Assembly (NCBI GenBank): GCA_964023205.1
Contig: OZ026851.1
Coordinates: 8,411,637 to 8,475,636, forward strand
Direction: 5' to 3'
Origin: Lutraria lutraria
Lineage: Eukaryota; Mollusca; Bivalvia; Venerida; Mactridae
DNA: 64,000 bases
Shown one piece after another: positions 10,714 through 22,000 of this stretch. Under the pieces are notes generated by a model. The model was not told the DNA's origin, ran no database searches, and saw only the letters and a list, made by a program, of their open reading frames with translations. Position 1 is the stretch's first letter; each line of letters begins with the position of its first letter. Made by a program: the position numbers and the translations under genes.

Positions 10714-13481
10714 ACAGAATAATAAGACAGTGGAAGCTGTGAAATATTGCGTAGAATGCGGCGGTTATTGTTGTCAGACGTGTGTACAAACTCACAAGAC
10801 GTTCCCGACATTAAAGAACCACAACCTCATGGACGTTAATCAAGCCAGCAAAGCAACAGGTCAGTCATCAAGTTTGCCTGAATTTCCTACAGAAAGATGC
10901 AGCATTCATAAAGGAAAGATAGTTGATATGTATTGTGAAGACCACGATGCTGTGGGATGTTACGTTTGCTTTGCAAAAGATCATAAGTAAGTTTTTTTTT
11001 TATTCTTTAGTTTAACATTTCAACTTTACGAGATTTGCAGTATGTTAAATTGACATTGAACACATAATTGTGTGTGCACTATTTACACTGATACTATATT
11101 GCTTTAACGCAACGCCCCCCCCCCCCCCCATTTTATCTTATTGTTTTAAGATCAATAATTATTATACCCGGGTATTTCAAAAAGAAACAACAAATAGTAT
11201 CATTGTGGATCCAGAATTAAAATATTTCATCATCAGGTATAAATATGAACTGTGAGAATCATCGTTTATTTATCAATGTTGTTCACTACATTTATACATT
11301 CATGTGATCTTAAATTTGATAAGTATAATTAAACTGCATACTTTAAAGTATACCCCTATTGTCACGTCCTTGTGGTACTAAAATGACATATCAAGTTACA
11401 AATTGTATTTTAACAAATATCCGTATATTAGGAGTGGATAATGTATTCCAATTTAGTCTTTGTTTGTTGCAATTCGATAGTTTACTTAAACTTAACTATC
11501 GAAGCGTAACAATTAGACGACGGGCGCATTTTCAAATTTCAATATTTAGCCTCCACATTCAAATGTTTAAGTTTGATATTAAAACCAGTGGAATAACACG
11601 CACGTTAACTGCATCTTAAAACGATGCTGACAAAACTGAAATTCATTCTGTGAGTTAAGAAACTTAACTTAATATTGAAGCAATCGATTTTGAAGTATCA
11701 TTCCTACATCATGTTATATGATACTGTTCGAAATAGCCCGTTTGTATGTAATTTTGTCAGTAACAAGTAAATAGTAAATAAACATCATTTGTGTATTCAT
11801 GCTGACTTTCAATTAAAAATAACATTCTCTAAATGAGTGTTCTCTCGCGCATTCAATTGATACGAATTTGGGTTTGAAAAGGAAATGTCGAAGTCATCGG
11901 AATCGATTACTTATGCAATGTTTTGATTTATTACCTAAACATCGGTGATAAACAGTTATTTTCTTCTCTACTATTGGACCACTACAATAATCGCCAGTTA
12001 CACCTGTATACGCTTTTTTCTCCCATTTCATCTTGTATCTTTCAGGAGTTTATAATTTGATCATTGACAGATTTAAGCGTTTATTTAAACTTATACTTGT
12101 AAATGTTTAATTGTATTCTAGGTCTTGTCACGAAAGCCGTATACACTCAGTACCAGACATGATTGATGCCATTTTTAATTTGCCTGAATTTCAAATGGCT
12201 CACAATGTACTTAAAGACATGGTTATTTCCACGCAAACTATTAGCTCATCCATAGACTCTCAACTTCAACAACTGGTCACTGCAAAGAAAGAAGTACTGA
12301 ATAAAATCGATGTATATCAGAAGGCCTTGGAAACTATTATTAGGAAGAAGGCTGATGATTCAAGAAACGAAGTTGAAACTGCATACAAGAAATTAGAGAA
12401 AGATTACCGGAGCGACAAACAGTCTGTTGATCATGTCCAAGATGATTTACAGACGACAGACAACAAGCTGAAACAATCAGAAGGAAACAGAGCACAACGA
12501 TTCGTTTGTACAAAACTCGCTCTGGTTCAGATGAAAGTTGCCGAACTTGAGATTATTAAACAAAAACGAAAAGAAGACGTCGAGGTAAAATTTGTTGAAA
12601 ACCAATCATTAATTGACTATTTCAGCACTTCAAATGGAATAGGTGAAGTACAAATACAGAAAGATGTAAAGGAGAAAGCCGATCTCTACAGAATGACAGG
12701 AAGTAAAGACATCAACATAAGGGTTTCAGATGATTCTAAGTACTGTTGTTCTGTAGGATGTTGTCTGATACATGATAACCAACTACTGGTCACGGATTGC
12801 CATAATGGGAAACTTAAACGTATTGACTTACAGACAATGTCTGTTATGGATTATTGTGATCTAGGTCCACGCCTTTATGGTGTATGTCGTATAAGTGAAC
12901 ATGAAGTTGCTGTGGCGTGTAAGTCTGAAAACAGGATCCAGTTTGTTTCAATTAAAGCAAAGATGAGCCCTACGAGGCATATTAAAATGTCTCATCCATG
13001 TATAGGTATCGCTTTCAAAGCTGATATGCTTTATGTGACTGATGGTTGGAACTCTTTTTACAATTATGATATGACAGGTACCTTGTTGAAAACCATAACT
13101 CAGGACAAAGCTGGGAATAAGCTTTTCACGGAGGGTACACATATTTCTTTCAATGAAAATGGAAACAGATTTTTTGTTCTTGATTGGAACAATGGAGTTG
13201 TATGTTTAGATATGATGGGGAATTATCAGTCATCTATCAAAGACACTGGCATAAATGGTTACAGTTGTGTTTGCGTTGATGGTCGAGGAAACATGTTTAT
13301 AGAAGGATTCTCCTCTAACAATGTGGTACAATTAGATGAGAATGGGAAGAAAGTTGGTCAGGTTTTAAAGGCCGCAAACGGAATAAAAGATCCACTGTCC
13401 ATGTGTTATGATCGTAAACTAAACAGACTATATGTTACCATGTCCAGCAGTGATACGGTGAACATGTATGAATTAGAGTAA
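10643..13481 (+). CDS. RING-less double B-box / coiled-coil / beta-propeller protein (TRIM-like)
   Basis: Two exons, 10643-10986 and 12122-13481, join through a GTAAGT donor and a TTCTAG acceptor to give 567 residues. The splice restores the second zinc-binding set, which neither exon encodes alone. Residues 19-60 form a first B-box-like zinc finger (C20, C23, C36, C39, C44, C47, H51, H60). Residues 86-118 form a second (C86, H89, C98, D101, C106, C109, H114, H118). A helical coiled-coil region follows at about 150-290, then a C-terminal part with repeated strand patterns (LLVTDCHNGKLKRID, LYVTDGW, NRLYVTM) typical of an NHL/6-bladed propeller. No RING finger precedes the B-boxes, so E3 ligase activity is not indicated; such proteins usually act as scaffolds or sensors through the propeller. 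The start at 10643 has A at -3 and G at +4; an alternative in-frame Met lies at 10673. The intron contains a C homopolymer near 11115. The role is inferred from domains only. Confidence 0.92.
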
Positions 13482-13655
13482 ACAAAGACATGCATATATT
13501 GGTATGATATGCTTTTGCGTTACATATTTCGCGTGAAAATTATTTTATTTGTTTGAAGTATTGTATACTGTTAGTTTCATGCCGTCAGATTATTGACCGA
13601 TTAAGAAGATAGTGATAAATTATCAGCAGTGCATTACGACAGCAAAAATAATTCC

Positions 13656-13661
13656 AATAAA
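13656..13661 (+). terminator. Polyadenylation signal AATAAA of the B-box gene
   Basis: AATAAA lies about 175 bases after the stop codon, the first canonical signal downstream of it. Its use is inferred. Confidence 0.55.
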
Positions 13662-14429
13662 TTTCATTTTTCGTGTATGTAGAATTATGCTTTATTGAAC
13701 CCGACATTTATATGGCATATGAAGCGTTCATGTTATTTCTTACCTATGCATACATTTATGTTTTGAACAGACTCGAAATTTATATTGTAAATGACTTAAC
13801 TATACCGTAACGGAATTAAAAATGTACATGGTCTCAATTTTTTTCCTTACAAACCTTTGATTGGTCGATGTGTGAGATAAACAGATAACGGTTTATATTA
13901 TATAGTGTATAGTGAACTTTTTCGATTTTGTATATATTGATATCTAAATGTAACTGAAATAATTTGATAGTTCGTGTCTGAAATAATGGTTGATAATTGG
14001 AGCCGTCTTAATTTTGCTGTTGCTTTTTTCTATCTTTCTTTATTATAGTTTACGTTTATTCCTATTTTTTTAAACACCATACCATTTAAGTATTTCCGAT
14101 GAGACAGACATCGTTATTGGTGTGATCGGCAGAATGGTATAAAGTTGTGTGAGTTTAGTGTAGATCTACAACAATTAAGAAGATATTCGTCAACATAATT
14201 TCTGATTGAATGATATATTTAAAAGTTGAAGTTACATAATACACAATGAAGAACGATGCCACATTTTCATGTAAGAATTTATCCTTTATTCCCATTATGT
14301 TATGAACACATGGGATGTGCTACCAGTAGATGATCGTTATGGATTGTCTTATGTATTTAGTATTATCTATGAACTTCTTTTTGCTGGGTTTAAATCATGT
14401 CTATTTATTGATTCAAAATATGTACAAGT

Positions 14430-14600
14430 AGTTGTAAATATGTTGTATTTTGTGTTAATATAGCATTTTGTCGAAACTGTGTGGTATTTTGTCATAAACC
14501 AGTGGTATTTTTTTCAAAATATGTGCTAAAATGATCATATGAGTTGTATTTTGTCATGATCTGTGATATTTAGCCGCAATGTGTGGTAATTTAGATATAG
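14430..14600. repeat. Degenerate short tandem repeat (TGTGGTATTTTGTCATAA type)
   Basis: Several degenerate copies of a unit of about 20-25 bp around GTGGTATTTTGTCATA follow the B-box gene. A similar array lies at 24600-24845, beyond the B-box pseudogene. Confidence 0.55.
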
Positions 14601-14865
14601 CTATGGACTAATGGCTATTTAAAGCGCCCCTAGTCCAAAAACTACGAAAATTTACCATACCAAATTATTACGCGTTGATCTCCATTACAAGTGTCGGATG
14701 TCTCAGCAATCACACATTTTTTCGTCAAGATTTAACCAAATTTTCACTTTCATTTTGACATATCATATCAAAATGTTTCTACTTTAAATCATAAGGTGTT
14801 TAATGTTAGAAGTATAAAAAAGACAAAAATTAAAAGTACTGTTATTGATACACTGGTTTCCATGC

Positions 14866-14960
14866 AAACAAACCAATATAACTGGTTCCCGTTTACTCTG
14901 TCTGTGTAGCAACCTTTAGTGCACTGGTACATGGAACGGGAACCAGTTTACAATCCAATC
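14866..14960. repeat. Dispersed repeat piece with GGTTCCCGTT inverted motif
   Basis: AACTGGTTCCCGTT near 14879 and AACGGGAACCAGTT near 14935 form a 14-bp inverted pair. The right part (GTGCACTGGTACATGGAACGG) resembles the family seen at 21970-22065, 55195-55325 and 57245-57360. Confidence 0.5.
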
Positions 14961-15917
14961 ACCTACGCAGTGATCTCTCTTACTCTCAAAAAACCTTTTA
15001 AGTAAAATAAGATAGCTTGGAAGTTGTGTCACTTGATTTTTACCTGAACATAAATTGCAATATCTCTAAAATTTTATTTCAAGCTGAATATTTTTTCTTG
15101 TACATGTAGCTTGAAGCGTATCCGACATTTAAGTCTCACGTGATCTAACTATGGTCACGTGAAGATGTGATTACAGTAGCTTTGTGTGACGAATTTTGTA
15201 GTTTGTTACTATACATGGCACGAATTAAAGACATTGTTGCATGTATAAATCATTGAGAAACACTTCGTGTTTTGGCACAGACTATATCATAGTATACATT
15301 CTGTATATCGTTTACAAAACCAATTTGAATAATAAATCATCAAACAGATGACGGAACTTAAGTAGTATATATCAAAGGGGTGAAAGCGGGACAAATCTAA
15401 GTGCATATATAAGTATCGATACGTGTGCAACGGAAGGTATTCAGTCAATGCAAAGGCCATTCGCGAACTTTTGGTAGAATCAATTAACGAAATTCGTCAT
15501 GAGACTTTCAAAAGTTTAAAAGATATTTATACGCGTTCAGCCACACAGCAATCATACAACTTAATCAAACTATTACAGGGCTCAAAGAAATAGTCCTCTA
15601 TTCATGTTGGTTTTGTACACTATTCAACAAGTTTCAGTTCAGTTTTACTATTGCTCAATACAGAAAGTGTTAATTTTATGACATAAAGTCAAATATAACT
15701 GACCCGGGTCCATCATTTCAAAATGTTATGATTTATGCTTGTAAGTTGATATATTTTATACTGTTTGAATATTACATTTTATAAGGATCATGTACCTCTT
15801 ACTTTTGTTTCATAATCATTAAAATTTTGTAAAATACGTTCCGTTATCCTTAAAATCAAAACTGCTTTTTTCGGGCTTAAGAGTATGTCTACATCGAGGT
15901 TCACCTTACTGCAATGA

Positions 15918-15987
15918 GGGTTCAGCGCAACAGTGATGTAACTCATATTGAAATAAGAGCAAGTTACAACAGTGTTGCGCTGAGCCC
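15918..15987. other. 70-nt imperfect hairpin just beyond the SLC27A stop codon
   Basis: The arms 15918-15943 and 15962-15987 pair over 26 positions with about two mismatches and one wobble, around an 18-base loop. Each arm carries CAGCGCAACA or its complement. It begins 41 bases past the SLC27A stop codon and would lie in that gene's 3' untranslated region on the minus strand. It could be a structured UTR element, a pre-microRNA-like hairpin or a palindromic repeat; sequence alone does not decide. Confidence 0.6.
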
Positions 15988-16027
15988 TGGATTTGTATTA
16001 TATATATTCACAATTCATCTACATAGT

Positions 16028-19000
16028 CTATAACGACGCTCGTTTGGTTAAAATACTCTTATAAACGACCTCATCTAACGGTTTGTATGATTTTGAATCA
16101 AGATTCATATAAAATAATGGATCATTCACGACAGCAATATCAAAACCTTCTCGGACAAGTGTCGTTTTCTGTTGTTTAAATGTGGAAGTCGTAACTTTGT
16201 CCTTTTGTATCCGAATAAAACGTGGCCTTGCATACGATGGTAAAACGCTGTTTACGTGATTGGACAACGATATCACCATGGAAGGGGTCAAGGTCGCTAA
16301 TTCAGGGTCCGTTAAATGCAACGCAACCATGCCAGCCCTTCCATCAGTACCTATTAAACAAAGTCTGCATAGTAAATATAATAACATTACATGTACTCGT
16401 ACTGAGTAATATCATACTCGTGCAAGCTGTCGTTAAGGTTATAAATTGCACGTCTTCGAAATTGTAAGGACATTAAGTAACATAGAACATTTAATGGCGA
16501 AGTTTATAAACATATACATAAATGTACATGTAGTATAATTATACATTTCACTAGTCTGCTAAGATACGATACTCGTAGATTACAGTTAAATACGGTCATA
16601 GTGAATTTAGATATCGTGGAATATCAGATGTTGTGAAATAGGCATAATTCCATGACCAAGCCTTTCTTTTATTAGTGTAGTAGATGTAGTGAAAACGAAT
16701 ATTGTGAAATACATATATGTATACTAAATTTTATATACCTTACCTGGCATAGAAACACCATAAACATTTGCATCAAGAATGAAATCCAGGACAGTTAAGA
16801 TGTTGCTAACTTCTATGGTGGACACATTTTCTCCTTTCCATCTTAAACAAAAATTTCACATCATATTAATATATGATTTTGACAGCAATCCATAGATCAG
16901 ATTCTAAGAAATGTTGTCCCCAAAACATCAGATCCGGTACACGTGCTGTTTGTCAACCCAGAACAGCAGGCAATCCAAAATGGCAATTTCTGTGTATTTT
17001 ATAACTTGAATGTACTTCATTCCTTTATTATCATTCAGTAATGCTTTATTTCCCCAATATGCTTCTATGTGCATGTTAAATTTACATAAAAACACCATGA
17101 CACATACTCCTTTTCAGTAAGCACATAACTTACAATACATGGGTAGTAAGTTTTACAACAAGGTCTGATAGTATACACATGTGCTTGTAATCAAGAACGA
17201 CAATTCGTACATAAATGTGTCTCCAATTCTATCGTTGAAATATAGATAGTATTCCTTATCGACTCTGAATAAGTCCCCTGTGTTGAAACACATGTCCCCT
17301 TTCTCGAATACGTCATACAATAACTTCTTTTCAGTGTACTCTTTTCTTCCACGGTAACCCTGGAAAGATGTCTTGCCTTCGATCAGCCGTACCACCATTA
17401 AACCTACTTCATCTGAAAAGTCATCATGTCATTATGTTAACTATCCACCATGTCATCATGTCATTATGTTATCTATCCACTATGTCATCATGTCATTATG
17501 TTAACTATCCACTATGTCATCATGTCATTATGTTAACTATCCACTATGTCATCATGTCATTATGTTAACTATCCACTATGTCATCATGTCATTATGTTAA
17601 CTATCCACTATGTCATTATGTTAACTATCCACTTTGTCACCAGCGAACAACGAATGAAGTAGAGTTCGGTTTTAATTTTTTATTCCGCGAATAATTACTA
17701 CATGTATATTACACCCATCTGTCCAACTAGCTTGCGGAAGGTGGTCAGTGGTTCTGCCTAGGTGTACGCCTAGGGTCTTCCACTTCCACAAAAGCTGAAA
17801 AAGACGCCAAATGACAATGGCTATAGGTACGAGGTTGCATCCCAGAGAAAATTCGTTCTAAAATCATTACAATTAAATAAAAAGGAATGTTTGTGGAAAT
17901 ATGACCTTTATCCATTTATCATTTGCACGGCTCGCAATTACAATTACTTAATGTATCTCCCATTTAATTGACTGGTGACCACGCTTTGAAATCAAATTTG
18001 ATGGATCACTGAAACATGTTCAACGTTCAAAATAAATTCTGGCATTATGCTATGACATATTACAGTAGAATACAGTTATAGCAAATTCAGGGTGATCACA
18101 AATTATTAATTAGATTATCCATAATTGACTACATGTGTATCCATTACATTGAGATTAAGGAAGAATTGGTAGAGGAAGTATAACTAGGCAAACATACCTC
18201 TTTCCGCTAATATTTAAAACAAGAGGCGTATAACTGCTTTTTACTCGCTCATGAATCTGAGTAAAGACTGCAACTTATTCGTATCATTCAAACTTCTTTC
18301 ATATCAATGTTCAACTAGGAGAGCCTAACACTGATGTAGAAAAAAATCTAGACAGGCAACTTTCATCAAGATTTTATAAAAAATGTATTTAGTGTTGTCA
18401 AGGTTTACCTATGTTTTGGCCAGGCGACTTATTTTTTTGTTTTTGCCCAAGATGTCATAGTATTCTAACAAGGTTTGATGAAGATCCATTCAAAACTGAC
18501 TGAGTGTTAACACTGTTTTCCTGGTGTTTGACCTGGTGACCTAATCTTTGACCCCAGATAACCCATGTTCGAAATTGTCCAAGGTAATATTGAGACAAAC
18601 ATTCTGACAACGATGATCAAATTAAACTGTGACCTCTAGAGTATTAACATGGTTTCCCTGGGATTTGACCTGGTGACCTTATTTTTAACTCTAGATTATC
18701 CATTCTCGAACTCGTCCAAGATATCATTGAGACAAACATTCTGACAAGGTTTGATAAAAAATAGTAATGGATTTGGCCTATCGGAATGAAAAAATGACCG
18801 AGACCGAAAAAAATAGAGTCAATGAAAATTAATAAAACGAACTTTTTTACGCCTTTATATTATATACTTTAATGTATCCGATTCTTCTTTATGTCCGAAT
18901 TCATTGTATTCGTGTAATATTATTGGTATCTTACCTGTACTAGTAGGAACACATAATCCAGATTTATTTGTGATTGGAGCTTGAGCCTCGAGACCAAACC

Positions 19001-22000
19001 TCACAAATCCTATCGGCGTAAATTGTCTCTGAAATAAATGTTCAATTATTATTGGAAACTAACTTTTGACACGACTCTGCCGATTCCGTACCTCTATTTA
19101 TGGTTAGACTAACATCATCTTAAATTCTTCGTAAATATGTCGGGTTGAGTATCGTATGTCATTATGTATAATTATGATTTAAGAATTGCACTGTGCGTTT
19201 TTTGGAATCGAGTGTTATCCATCGCACAGGTACTAGAATTCAAAAAGTATACAGGCCAATTTTAAAATTCGCACTGCGCGCGATTTAAGGACATGTGTTA
19301 AGTCGGTGTATACTCTGATTTCCGAATGTTGTGTGGTATCTCCAAGCGCCATGTGGAGAAATATTGAACGATAATTACCAAATATGGTGAAGATCTTCCA
19401 CAAGATCCCTGCTTATTGGTCAGGTTGAACAATCCTACAGGACACTCTGTTGCGCCATACAACTCAAGTATTTGTGGTATTTTAAATCTGTCTTTAAATT
19501 CGGCCCAAATATCCTGGCGTAAACCATTTCCTATAGCTACCCTTATTCTGTGATTACCGTCATCTTTCGACTGAAATTTGAAACAATAAAAATTGATGTA
19601 AATACATATTGACTTTTGTTCCAAAACAAAACAAAACAAAACCCACCTTTAAAACCTTACTGAAATTTATATATTAACAAATTGTTATCCTTCAGATATA
19701 TGCAAACTTTTCACAAATTTTAAAAGTAATGCTTAGAATAGACATACAGACAGACAAATCTACATTTACCTATTGCCGTTTATTCGTTCTTTTTGAAAAG
19801 AGCAACAACTCTAGCAGCCTTTAATTCATCAGGTCTTGTAAAAGCAAACTAATATTTTTTTATGTGTTTGTTTTGCATTTGTTAATTCTACTTAAAAATA
19901 AGATAAAACAGTAACCTGTTATTCTTTTTGACAGACCTTAGACGTAGGAGAAGTTAAATAAGTGTGTTTATCAGACATTCTAACCTTTGGTTGGGCGATC
20001 AGATACCTGCAAACTTCACCAATGTAGTGTATGATAGTAACGTTATATTTTCTGCAATCTTCCCAGAAATGTTTGACAGAAAATCTATCTCGAAGAACCA
20101 TCGTTGCACCTGCAATTGAATTAATTAAAAAAGTATTAAAATTTAATTAATCCCCTTAAAAATCACGACATTAAGTTAATGCAATCGTTCATCAATACAG
20201 CATATTGCATTTATGATGCAGATGAACACTGGATAACAAACAAACTAATTTATTAAATTTGCAATTAAACATTTTTTAAAGTCAAACAAGCGAAGTTATA
20301 AATAATTGAATTTAGATGAAAAATAGACTAGTAAGAGATATAACCACGTACAAAAATCCCACACTCCCAACACCAGAACCAAAACCCTCCGGCCCAAACC
20401 TACCCAACACATAGAAACATACAAAAAGATTAGGGTAAACCGCAATATCCCCGAGAGGTAATGTCTAGGAAAGGTCACAGCAAAGCCGCAGGGAACACCC
20501 ACCTGATGTAACCGTGTTGCCAAATCCGATGAGTAACGCAGCAGAGTGATACATTGGTAATGACTCATAAATTACATCTTCAGGCGATGACGGAGACATT
20601 AGAAACCCATTTGCAGCCAGACTGCGAGCATGGTTTATGATGGCCGGCTTCGGTAGGCCTGGAAAGTTGCACGGTAAAACATGGTTTATATAATACAGAT
20701 TGTGAGTAGAAACTAAGCGTTGAATGTTTTAAAGTGACAATACGCTTGGATCACTATTTTTATTTCAAATTTGAAATCCATTTATTATGAATGCAATTGT
20801 AATGCCAGTTTATATAAAATTAATGTTAATATATATATACAGTAAAACCTTCGTATGAAGACCGCATTTGGGATCCGAAAATACGGTCTTAGAATTGAAT
20901 ATTGAGAAGGCCCCGTTATCAGATTGAAATATAAATGTGTAGATGAACTATTGAAAACCGTGCCGAAATAAAGTGGTCGTCATTTTGAGATAGTCGTAAT
21001 ATTAAGGTGGTAGCCAAATGAGGTGTTACTGTATGCCTTCCTCTGATGAATATTCTATGTCTATGTTTTATTTATGGTGCATTGTCAGTACGCGCTTATG
21101 AAAATAATTAATTCAGCACACTACCTTCACCGTGACTTACAATAAAAGAGAGCATTATAATTTGTTCTTCATAATTACATTCATGTATTATAGATGTGGA
21201 TTATAAATCAAAGTACTGAAAGTACTCATGGAAACTGAACTTAAAGACGTTTTCGGTAGTTCGCTACATTTTTCACATAGACATATAGGAAAAATTAAAA
21301 CTGAACGATGAATTTTTTTAAAACTTTGCATAATCGTAGCATATGATAACATAAACATTTTAAGCGAAATAAATTGGGGGTCACTGATCTCGTTTCTGAG
21401 TTATCTGCCCTTGAATTTGGATTTTTTGCTTATTTTAGGTCATTTCAAGGGCAGATAATTCACCATAATGGAAAGCAAGGCCTTATCTGTTTTCATTTTT
21501 ATGTAGCCGACTTCTTTTCATGTCATCGTGAAATATTAAGGAATGTTTGTTTAATTTTTTCTTTCTTTACCTAAACCAATGCAAATTTTCCTTAAAATTG
21601 GCTTAATTTTGAAGAAATGTCAGACTTAACTTCAACTGAGAAAAGACAATATAAATGTTTAAAGGAACTGCATGAAATTTTGTTTTTAGACCAAGAATAA
21701 AATGAAATCATTAACCAAAAGTAAAACCATGGTATTTGAGATTTATGTATGAGTTATCTGCCCTTGAAATGACCTAAAATAAGCAAAAATTCAAATTCAA
21801 GGGCAGATAACTCAAAAACGAGATCAGTGACTCCAAATTTTATTTCGCTTAAAATGTTTCTGTTATCATATGCTACGATTATGCAAAGTTTAAAACAAAT
21901 TCATTGTTCAGTTTTAATTTTTCCTATATGTCTTTGTGAAAAATGTAGCGAACTACCGAAAACGTCTTTAAATAGACTTGCACTGCAACATGAAACGGGA

